DNA from: CALZBJ01 sp945619025
Lineage (GTDB): Bacteria > Pseudomonadota > Gammaproteobacteria > Cardiobacteriales > Wohlfahrtiimonadaceae
Length of the DNA stretch: 64,000 nucleotides
Direction: 5' to 3'
NCBI GenBank assembly: GCA_945619025.1
Contig: CALZBJ010000008.1
Location: forward strand, 7,183-71,182
Notes under the pieces: generated by a model
Database searches by the model: none
Told to the model about the DNA's origin: nothing
Seen by the model: only the letters and a program-made list of their open reading frames with translations
Translations under genes and position numbers: made by a program
Shown: positions 57,674 through 64,000 of the stretch, in pieces
Numbering within the stretch: the stretch's first letter is position 1
Layout: every line of letters starts with the position of its first letter

Positions 57674-59092
57674 TTATTTATCAAAACGCGCAAGGCTAAA
57701 CGCTTTCGGATCGATCACAGGTTTTTGCCCGGTGATGAGATCGGCGGTGATTTCAGAGGATGCTGGGCCTTCGGTCATTCCCCAAACCGTTGCAGTGTTG
57801 ATTACCAATCCTGGGTATTTTGATACCTCTGAGATGATCGGTAATTCATCAAACGTTGGGCTCACAACTGCGCCCCAACGTTCAACCACTTCAGAGGCTT
57901 CAAATTGCGGGAATTCCGCTTTCATTCGATCAAATACCGCATCTAAATGCGCATTATTTTGCGTTGCCGTCACGGTTCTGAATTTCTCAAACGGCGTCAC
58001 TTCATCTAAGTTCCAAGAAGTGGCCATTTTGAATGAATTAAAGAGGTCAGGACCTAATTTAAATTCAAGTGGAAGCTCGCCACCGCCTAAAAGATGCATA
58101 AATTTAGGCCCTAAAAGGAAACTATCCTTAACGATTGAGCTCGTGAAGATACGCGGTGCAACGGCATAGGTTCCATCGGCTTGTTCGCGGAAATGAATGC
58201 CATTTGGAAGATGCACGTTGCCTTTTGGCGCGCCGGGAACACCTGACACACGTTGCTGTGAAAGGTAGACATTTAATGTCGGAAGATCAACGCCCATGTT
58301 ACCCATAAAGAGACGTGACCAGATCCCGCCCGCAAGCACTACGGATGAGGTTTTGATCGATCCTTTTTCCGTCACAACATCGGAGATTTTACCGCCCGCT
58401 GTTTCAATGCCACGCGCTGCACAATGAGTGAAGATTTTAACGCCGATGCTTTTTGCATAACGCGCTAATACCGGTACCCCTGTTTCTGGGTCAACACTGC
58501 CCGAGTCTTCTTCAAAACCTGCTAATTGCCACTCGGTTTGGGCATTAGGAAGACGGTTAGCTAATTCAGCACCTTGGATAATACGGGTATTGAGACCGCT
58601 GCCAAAACCGGGATTGGAATTGAGTTTGATCCAATCTTGAACGATTTCTAACTCTTTTTCGCTCGCAATCGCTTCAACACGGCCTTGGGTACGATAGCTT
58701 GTGTCCGCGCCGATTTTCTCATTCATACCGCGCCACAGTTTTTTACCGTAATGATGCAGAGGGAAGATCTCAGGAGAGGTTTTATAGCTGATAATTTGGC
58801 TATAGGCACGGCCCGATTGTTCGGCCGCAATCTCACCTTTTTCACATACCACAACGCTCATGCCACGCTCTCTTAAATTGATCGCGCTGAGCACCCCTTG
58901 GATACCGCCACCGATGATGACAACGTCCGCCTCTTTAGGCAGCGCGCCTTCCGTACCGGGCACAAATAACGCTCTCGATTTAGCCGCTACGAGCGTCCCT
59001 TCACGGCGAGCCATAGGAACCACAGCCGCTCCGCCAGCTACAACTCCTGCAGCACCCATACCTAAAAGAAATTTTCTACGTGAAATACCCAT
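57674..59092 (-). CDS. Tat-exported FAD-dependent oxidoreductase (DAO family)
   Basis: 472 residues from ATG 59092. The N-terminus MGISRRKFLLGMGAAGVVAG is a twin-arginine signal with SRRKFL, so the enzyme is folded with FAD and exported. The FAD site is DVVIIGGGIQGVLSAINLRER with CEKGEIAAEQSGRAYSQI, as in D-amino-acid-dehydrogenase/DAO proteins. It probably oxidises an amine or amino acid, producing an imine. The frame is open to 59182, but GAGGAGG five bases before ATG 59092 and the Tat signal fix the start. Followed by the secreted ridA. Confidence 0.85.
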   Translation of the reverse strand: MGISRRKFLLGMGAAGVVAGGAAVVPMARREGTLVAAKSRALFVPGTEGALPKEADVVIIGGGIQGVLSAINLRERGMSVVVCEKGEIAAEQSGRAYSQIISYKTSPEIFPLHHYGKKLWRGMNEKIGADTSYRTQGRVEAIASEKELEIVQDWIKLNSNPGFGSGLNTRIIQGAELANRLPNAQTEWQLAGFEEDSGSVDPETGVPVLARYAKSIGVKIFTHCAARGIETAGGKISDVVTEKGSIKTSSVVLAGGIWSRLFMGNMGVDLPTLNVYLSQQRVSGVPGAPKGNVHLPNGIHFREQADGTYAVAPRIFTSSIVKDSFLLGPKFMHLLGGGELPLEFKLGPDLFNSFKMATSWNLDEVTPFEKFRTVTATQNNAHLDAVFDRMKAEFPQFEASEVVERWGAVVSPTFDELPIISEVSKYPGLVINTATVWGMTEGPASSEITADLITGQKPVIDPKAFSLARFDK

Positions 59093-59602
59093 GTGTACCT
59101 CCTCAGCATCCCTGCTAATTACGATTCTTAAAAATAATAGGGGCGCATCATACCATAGATTTTTTTGATTGATAAATATCAATTTTCAATATAGATGATT
59201 AAAAAATTGGCTAATATTGCTTAGAAAATAGACCTAAATCAAGAATGGTCGAAAGAAAATTACCGTAATTACAATCACTTTTACCGAGGAGAGATCAGAT
59301 TAAAATACAAAAATATTATGATCCAAATGACGTTAAATTGATCAATAATATTGCTTAGAACTGCAAAAACCTTAAACAATCTATCTTTTGTGCAACTATC
59401 ACTCCCGATGACTGATCAATCCTTACGCATATTTTGGTTCTTATTTAACACAATAAAAATAAATTCAAGAGTTGGACCACGCCTTAAATTAAGTTTTAGG
59501 CACAAGGAGAGAGTTTCTATCGAAAAGACACATAAAAGAGCTCATTGAACAAAATTTTTTATAGATGATCTAATAAGTAGTGACTTGTTTTAATGGAGTG
59601 GA

Positions 59603-59632
59603 TTGATTATATTGATAACTACCCAATATAAA
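59603..59632 (+). promoter_or_regulatory. Sigma-70-like promoter for the 29-residue peptide gene
   Basis: TTGATT (59603-59608), an 18-base spacer and TATAAA (59627-59632), 40 bases before the ATG at 59672. The preceding stretch 59093-59602 has no gene I can support. Confidence 0.5.
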
Positions 59633-59671
59633 ATTTCTGCACTCGCAGAGGCAAATAATAGGAGGAAAACA

Positions 59672-59761
59672 ATGGGAGATACAATCGTTTTAATTCTGGC
59701 ATGGGCGACTTTCTTAATTGCCGCATTTCTCTATATTCGCATGTTTCAAACCGCGAAATAA
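59672..59761 (+). CDS. Predicted 29-residue single-helix membrane peptide
   Basis: ATG follows AGGAGG (59660-59665) by six bases and a promoter lies upstream. The peptide starts MGDTIVLILAWATFLIAAF, giving one membrane helix, and ends in a short basic tail (RMFQTAK). Too short for standard gene calls. It resembles other small membrane subunits in shape but I see no match to CydX or KdpF. A stable hairpin lies about 43 bases downstream. Confidence 0.65.
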   Translation: MGDTIVLILAWATFLIAAFLYIRMFQTAK

Positions 59762-59804
59762 ACCGAGTTTAAACACAATAAAATAGAATAAATGTCATCA
59801 TAAC

Positions 59805-59838
59805 GAACCTTCTATTGGCATCCGCTAATAGAGGGTTC
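59805..59838 (+). terminator. Hairpin after the 29-residue peptide gene
   Basis: GAACCTTCTATT (59805-59816) pairs with AATAGAGGGTTC (59827-59838), 12 pairs with one G-U. No long T-run follows, so it may be a weak terminator or stability element. Confidence 0.5.
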
Positions 59839-59945
59839 TTAGTGTCAGCATCACGCCAAAATCGAGAGAATACTACCCGAAGCGATAGCAAAAATGGTAG
59901 GATAGAGAGATTCCGATTTAACCAGACAGATAGATTCAAAAAGCG

Positions 59946-60380
59946 ATGACAACTTATAAACATTTCGACGAGATTCAACAGGATATTGTAAACGAATTTT
60001 CCATCTTTCCCGATTGGTACTCAAAGTATAGTTATCTGATCGATCTTGGGAAAAAGCTCCAAGGCGTGCCGCAAGAATTTTGCACCGAAGAGAATCGGAT
60101 GCTCGGATGCATGTCGAGCGTCTGGATTAAATGCGATCATCAAGAGGGACGACTCTTCTGCCAAGGCATGAGCGATGCCGCAATTGTATCCGGCCTCATT
60201 GCCCTTGTAATTCGCACCTATAACGGCCAAAAACTTGAAGATGTGCCTACCATTAATCTCTGGTTCATTAAAGAGATCGGCCTTGAAGACCACCTCTCCC
60301 CCCAACGCGCCACCGGTCTTTCCGCCATGATCGACACCATCAAAAAATACGCAATCACTGCCGTTCACGCGCAGCATTAA
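59946..60380 (+). CDS. sufE: Sulfur acceptor protein SufE
   Basis: 144 residues. The sulfur-accepting cysteine is in NRMLGCMSSVWIK, as in SufE/CsdE. The family start is FDEIQQDIVNEFSIFPDWYSKYSYLI, split here as FDEIQQDIVNEFSIFPDWYS. It accepts sulfane sulfur from a SufS-type desulfurase for Fe-S cluster assembly; no sufS lies in the window. Confidence 0.93.
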   Translation: MTTYKHFDEIQQDIVNEFSIFPDWYSKYSYLIDLGKKLQGVPQEFCTEENRMLGCMSSVWIKCDHQEGRLFCQGMSDAAIVSGLIALVIRTYNGQKLEDVPTINLWFIKEIGLEDHLSPQRATGLSAMIDTIKKYAITAVHAQH

Positions 60381-60419
60381 TTAACGTCCAGAAAACTAAA
60401 TCTGGTCAATCCCGATTCA

Positions 60420-60469
60420 AAAACCCCAAGTGATCCGCATGAGTTTTAAAGTGCTGGCTTGGGGTTTTA
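60420..60469 (+). terminator. Rho-independent terminator of sufE
   Basis: AAAACCCCAAG (60420-60430) pairs with CTTGGGGTTTT (60458-60468), loop about 27 bases. It lies 40 bases after the sufE stop. Confidence 0.75.
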
Positions 60470-60492
60470 TTATGTTTAAAAATCAGTGAAAA

Positions 60493-60530
60493 ATCGACAC
60501 GTTTTTATCATGTGTCGATCACATCGACAC
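60493..60530. repeat. Repeated ATCGACAC / GTGTCGAT motif
   Basis: ATCGACAC at 60493-60500 and again at 60523-60530, with the inverted copy GTGTCGAT at 60512-60519. The last two form a perfect palindrome with a three-base spacer. Operator- or att-like cluster at the edge of the AT-rich right end. The stretch 60381-60832 has no supported gene; it also holds the hairpins described below and an inverted repeat CACTCAAT/ATTGAGTG at 60755-60792. Confidence 0.5.
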
Positions 60531-60641
60531 TCATATCGAAGAGCGTAATTAAGCTAATCTCTAAACGAAAAGATATGATTCAAAAAATAAAAATCAGATA
60601 TAAATGGTACGTAAAATGGAACGTATATTTTTTCAGGCAAC

Positions 60642-60668
60642 AAAAAAGCCTGCTCAAAAGCAGGCTTT
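60642..60668 (-). terminator. Rho-independent terminator, probably of the three-gene defence-like operon
   Basis: GCCTGCT (60648-60654) pairs with AGCAGGC (60659-60665), loop CAAA. Minus-strand T-run of six follows. It is about 170 bases past the stop at 60833, so the operon link is inferred. Confidence 0.7.
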
Positions 60669-60832
60669 CGCGTTTTGCATGGTGGACATAGGTGGAAAGT
60701 CAGTGGTATTTAGACTACTCCAAAACCACTTACCCCATTGATAAACCTATATTTCACTCAATACACTCATTTATCAAATTTTGGATTGAGTGGACAGGAT
60801 CGGGACACGTTCGTAATGATACACAGAGCACA

Positions 60833-61561
60833 TTACAAGCAGCGAAATACACAAGTAACCTCTTTCGATTTATCAAATAAATAATCAACACCACTAGAAA
60901 CAATTATTTCTATCTTGTTATCTATCCTTATGTATCTATCATGCAAATCACTATAATGCATAGTATCTGGCTTAATTACCCATGCTGAGCAATGCTTCTT
61001 CATTTTTGTGCAAGTGGTCTGATCAAAATGCGAATGATAAATGTTTATTTTTTTTGAAGGAAATAATTTAAAAAAATCAGAAAAAAAAGGTTTCGTATGT
61101 ATATGCTTATCTCGAATCACAAGCTCACTTTTACATTCTAAAAGCAAGCTTTCTAAATATTTTAATAAGTTATTTCTACAAGCATTCTTTTTAACAGAAA
61201 TAATATAATGTGCATCGAACATTGTATTATGAATATCAACATAGTGAGAGTCTGTTAGTACTTTATCCTCTGTTAAAACTAACTTTAAATCAGTATGTTT
61301 CAATAAATCACCCAACTCTAACCGTGATTGGGTCATTTGTTTTGCAAGCACAGGCTTTATACGTGAAATAATTTCTGGAGCAAGAACCTTGTTTTTCTCT
61401 AACCGTTCTATCTGTTGTAGATTTGTTAAATGCGGTCTATAAAATTTAAAAAAATCAGAAAGCTGTTGAGTATTTAATTCATCAGGAGAAACAGCACCAC
61501 TCTTAATTTTATAAAAAAATGCTAGAAGGTTATCATCGAGTACTAACTGAAATTGACTCAT
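60833..61561 (-). CDS. Uncharacterised protein with C-terminal PLD-like (HDR) domain
   Basis: 242 residues, no signal peptide or membrane helix. The N-terminal half is helical (about 20-100). The C-terminal half is alpha/beta and ends with LHDRYIRIDNKIEIIVSSG and then VDYLFDKSKEVTCVFRCL. The H207-D208-R209 followed by D214, K216 and SSG is the pattern of single-motif phospholipase-D-like domains such as MIT_C, seen in several effector proteins. It could be a nuclease-like or binding effector. ATG starts four bases after the ATPase stop, so it is translationally coupled as the last gene of the operon. Confidence 0.65.
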   Translation of the reverse strand: MSQFQLVLDDNLLAFFYKIKSGAVSPDELNTQQLSDFFKFYRPHLTNLQQIERLEKNKVLAPEIISRIKPVLAKQMTQSRLELGDLLKHTDLKLVLTEDKVLTDSHYVDIHNTMFDAHYIISVKKNACRNNLLKYLESLLLECKSELVIRDKHIHTKPFFSDFFKLFPSKKINIYHSHFDQTTCTKMKKHCSAWVIKPDTMHYSDLHDRYIRIDNKIEIIVSSGVDYLFDKSKEVTCVFRCL

Positions 61562-61565
61562 AGCT

Positions 61566-62666
61566 CTAGGATACCTCTAAAATCTCAATCAAAGTGGCAT
61601 CAAAAAAACCACCAGGAAACATAACCGCATTTCCTTCTTCATCAGAATAATGACCTCGTTTATTAATATAGATCGTCTCAAAATCTTGCTCTACAGATTC
61701 TTTATAGTGAATAATAATATTATTATGATCTAATTCTTTTTTAAATACCTTGTGACAAAACTTATGAATGATATGTTCACTGTGAGTTTCAATTATTAAC
61801 TGAATACCTGCATTAGCAATCATTGTAAAAAACTCACTTAATGCAGCTTGTGCTTTAGGGTGTAAATGCAATTCAGGATTTTCGATTATTACTATTTCGC
61901 CTTCTTTTGCTAACAAACACATTAAAAGAATATGCACTATATGATTCTGCCCTGTGCCTACAGAATCTGGCGCAATGTTAGAAACATCATTCATTTCATA
62001 AAAAAATGTAACACTTTCTTTAATCTCAACTAATTCAGCTATAGACTTTATTTTTTGTTGAACAATTTTAGATAGCCAATAATCTAATTGATAATCCAAA
62101 GTTCTAACATTCTGATTCTGACAAACAGCATTTCTCAATAAAAGATTTCTATTTTTTACCAAAACAAAAGTGGTGTTCTGCCCTAAAGAATCTACATATC
62201 CATCATGCATTCCTACAATATTAGTATCCCTGTCGATCGGCTCTCTATTTGCAGATAAATAGTGTAATTCTGTAAAAAAACTAAAATCATTCCCAGAACT
62301 AAAACCAAGTTGATGTGATACATCTTCTTTTTGTTCAAAAATAATCTCATGTTGATTATGATAACCTATACTAATTTTAATTTTCTTTGAGTTGGTAATT
62401 CTATTACGAATCTCGGACATTGGCTGAATAACATTCTTGAATTTTGTTATTGCATTAGCATTTTGCGTAAAAGACATATCTTGATTTCTTTCACGACCGT
62501 TCTCAAAATTACGTGCACCTTCAATACCCGCTTGAACCTTAAGAATACCCTGTAAAGCTGATGATTTACCTGATGAATTTGTACCAGTTAAGATAGTAAT
62601 GGGTTTGAATAGTAGAGAGGTTTTATCTATTGCTTTAAAGCCTTCTATTTGTACATTAGTAATCAT
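61566..62666 (-). CDS. AAA/OLD-like ATPase (AAA_15/AAA_21, DUF3696-like C-terminus)
   Basis: 366 residues. Walker A is GTNSSGKSS at 28-36 in ILTGTNSSGKSSALQGI. Late motifs are VIIENPELHLHPKAQAALSEF (near 255-275), an ABC-signature-like GTGQNHIVHILLMCL and the H-switch ETHSEHIIHKF. The end GGFFDATLIEILEV fits the DUF3696 pattern. Such SMC-like ATPases are sensors in defence systems (for example OLD, PARIS, Gabija-type). The start ATG overlaps the DUF262 gene stop by four bases. Confidence 0.82.
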   Translation of the reverse strand: MITNVQIEGFKAIDKTSLLFKPITILTGTNSSGKSSALQGILKVQAGIEGARNFENGRERNQDMSFTQNANAITKFKNVIQPMSEIRNRITNSKKIKISIGYHNQHEIIFEQKEDVSHQLGFSSGNDFSFFTELHYLSANREPIDRDTNIVGMHDGYVDSLGQNTTFVLVKNRNLLLRNAVCQNQNVRTLDYQLDYWLSKIVQQKIKSIAELVEIKESVTFFYEMNDVSNIAPDSVGTGQNHIVHILLMCLLAKEGEIVIIENPELHLHPKAQAALSEFFTMIANAGIQLIIETHSEHIIHKFCHKVFKKELDHNNIIIHYKESVEQDFETIYINKRGHYSDEEGNAVMFPGGFFDATLIEILEVS

Positions 62667-63778
62667 AATTCTGTAATCTTCCTTTGAATCTGTTGTGCTA
62701 TATCACAGCGTAAATCAATAATAGATTTTGATTCGATTCTTGCAAAGAATTTGTTTTCATCTATATATTTTTTACTTTCATCAAGTAATTGAACAATTTT
62801 TGTTCTCTGTTCATGAATTTGAGGTATTGGACAAGCTAAAGCATATGTGATCATTTCAAATAATCCCATATTTATAGAACGCCGAATTTTAGACTCTGAT
62901 GTTTTTGCAAAACGAAATGCATCATCACCTAATAAAGTATAACAATTCTGCATAGAAAGAATAAATATACGCTCTAATTCATTCAAATTTGTCTCATCAA
63001 CCTCATTAAGATACTGCATGATATTTGCTAAATAATCATTCATATCTGATGTATAGGTTATGTGAATCTTTTTTTCATATGTCAAATATAGCGCGATAAA
63101 ACGTAGAATCATCATTCTACCTTTCATTCTTTTATCATCTGCATCTTTTCTTCCTATGAGCTTCTCATAATAACTATCTTGCGCTAGTTTTTCTAAGAAT
63201 TTAGTAGCTTGACCATTATATAAAGCATGCCTTATTTCTTGAGAGTTTAATTGTGTTCCACCACGATTCACTCTATCAAAAATATCATATTTAATATTTT
63301 CTGGAGTTGGAGGTCTGATAACAAAAACGGTCAATTGATAATCTTCAATTTTTGCTTGCCACTTTGGCTCTAACTCATTAAACTTTTTCCCATTGAAAAA
63401 GTCATCTCCATTTTTTTTACCTAATATTTTTAAATCTTGTAACTTAAAATCATTATTTAAGAAACTCAATAAAGTTGAAATCCTTTGCTTTCCATCTACA
63501 ACTTGTTGTTTACCATTAATATCTTCAAAAAAATAAAAAACAGGTATTGGTATTCCCATTAAAATCGACTCAATTAATTCTGATTTTTGTTTGGGTTTCC
63601 ATACATTTGCCCTCTGAAATTCAGGAGAAACTATTAATAATTCCTGTTCAATTTTTCTCTTCAGTTGAAAAACCGAATACTGATCTCTGTGTACACTAAT
63701 TGTTACATCAGGATATTCAATCTCTTCATCACCAAAGGCCTCTAATTCCAATTCAGGATCTTGAATGCTATCAAACAT
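62663..63778 (-). CDS. DUF262-domain protein
   Basis: 371 residues from ATG 63778. The DUF262 (GmrSD N-terminal/ParB-like) motif is VVDGKQRISTLLSFL with DGKQR at 95-99, preceded by SPEFQRANVW and followed by FDRVNRGGTQLNSQEIRHAL near 167-186. No DUF1524 HNH domain is attached, unlike GmrSD or SspE. DUF262 proteins act as nucleotide-dependent sensors or regulators in anti-phage systems. The frame is open to 63838, but MFDSIQDPELELEAF gives the usual acidic start. No clear ribosome site. First gene of the three-gene operon. Confidence 0.8.
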   Translation of the reverse strand: MFDSIQDPELELEAFGDEEIEYPDVTISVHRDQYSVFQLKRKIEQELLIVSPEFQRANVWKPKQKSELIESILMGIPIPVFYFFEDINGKQQVVDGKQRISTLLSFLNNDFKLQDLKILGKKNGDDFFNGKKFNELEPKWQAKIEDYQLTVFVIRPPTPENIKYDIFDRVNRGGTQLNSQEIRHALYNGQATKFLEKLAQDSYYEKLIGRKDADDKRMKGRMMILRFIALYLTYEKKIHITYTSDMNDYLANIMQYLNEVDETNLNELERIFILSMQNCYTLLGDDAFRFAKTSESKIRRSINMGLFEMITYALACPIPQIHEQRTKIVQLLDESKKYIDENKFFARIESKSIIDLRCDIAQQIQRKITEL

Positions 63779-63875
63779 ATATACCCAATCTATTATCCAA
63801 AAATGTTTTATATTATTGCACACAATTGATACGACCACACAGCTAAGTGTTCTTCAACACTCTACATATCAATTA

Positions 63876-64000
63876 TTACCGCTCCATCAAATCAATCAAC
63901 TTATTATTAATAAACAACTTCTCTCGACCTTCCGAATGTTCAGTTAACACACCAATATCACAAAGTTTTTGTAAATAATTCGATGCGGTTTGGCGCTTAG
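63876..64000 (-). CDS. C-terminal fragment of a probable Fic-family protein (truncated by window edge)
   Basis: 41 residues readable to the stop at 63876: KRQTASNYLQKLCDIGVLTE then HSEGREKLFINNKLIDLMER. The pattern (winged-helix TAS-YL--L---G-L, then GREK-FIN--L--L) is that of the C-terminal wHTH of Fic/DOC-type AMPylators. The Fic catalytic core lies outside the window. About 100 bases upstream of the DUF262 start on the same strand. Family assignment is moderate because only this tail is visible. Confidence 0.55.
   Translation of the reverse strand, partial: KRQTASNYLQKLCDIGVLTEHSEGREKLFINNKLIDLMER

Noticed and set aside
59351..59548. 65-residue plus-strand frame in the gap before the 29-residue peptide
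   Set aside because: No ribosome site, no family, low-complexity composition.
60692..60880. 62-residue frame crossing the boundary region
   Set aside because: Overlaps the end of the PLD-like gene on the other strand and has no ribosome site; integrase-like resemblance could not be supported.
1..64000. tRNA, rRNA, CRISPR arrays, insertion sequences
   Set aside because: None seen on reading both strands; no transposase or integrase gene, no array-like regularly spaced repeat.

Overview
The window looks like chromosome of a moderately AT-rich gammaproteobacterium. It carries LptD with its four conserved cysteines, an sdhCDAB cluster, a narXL/narGHJI nitrate respiration block, an aaeXAB-type efflux set, SufE and a glutamate/aspartate ABC importer. 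Gene content is compatible with small-genome gammaproteobacteria such as Cardiobacteriales (Ignatzschineria/Wohlfahrtiimonas), but that placement is a guess. I saw no rRNA, tRNA, insertion sequence or CRISPR array.

Layout. 0-7 kb: PhoH/PIN ATPase, peroxiredoxin, DprA and a three-gene operon (unknown protein, alpha/beta hydrolase, M48 protease). 7-13 kb: lptD, gltIJKL and a small lipoprotein. 13-20 kb: sdhCDAB and macAB. 20-22.3 kb: apt and two uncharacterised genes. 22.4-35.6 kb: nitrate respiration (narL, narX, two NarK-type transporters, narI, narJ, narH, narG, hemerythrin). Both narG and the first narK gene are preceded by the same ~75 bp regulatory block. 35.8-38.5 kb: a nuclease-like/coiled-coil/OB-fold membrane protein, a polytopic membrane protein and a tiny cysteine-tailed peptide. 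38.6-47 kb: a complete iac-type cluster for indole-3-acetic acid catabolism (iacH, G, F, E, D, C, I, B, A and the MarR regulator iacR) with MarR-type operators upstream of iacA. 47-54 kb: photolyase and a 1757-residue exonuclease-RecQ-UvrD fusion. 53.8-57 kb: aaeXAB-like efflux. 57-59 kb: a secreted RidA paired with a Tat-exported FAD oxidoreductase. 59.6-60.4 kb: a 29-residue membrane peptide and sufE.

From about 60.5 kb to the right end the sequence is visibly more AT-rich and looks like an accessory island. A palindrome-rich non-coding segment is followed by a tightly coupled three-gene operon (DUF262 protein, OLD/AAA-type ATPase, PLD-like protein) and by the C-terminal end of a probable Fic-family protein. 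The three-gene operon is the best candidate for an undescribed (probably anti-phage) system.

How the genes work together. NarXL senses nitrate/nitrite and probably controls the transporters and NarGHI. SdhCDAB feeds the quinone pool that NarGHI oxidises. The iac genes would turn indole-3-acetate into catechol, but no catechol-cleavage genes lie in the window. The exported FAD enzyme would produce imines that the exported RidA could hydrolyse.
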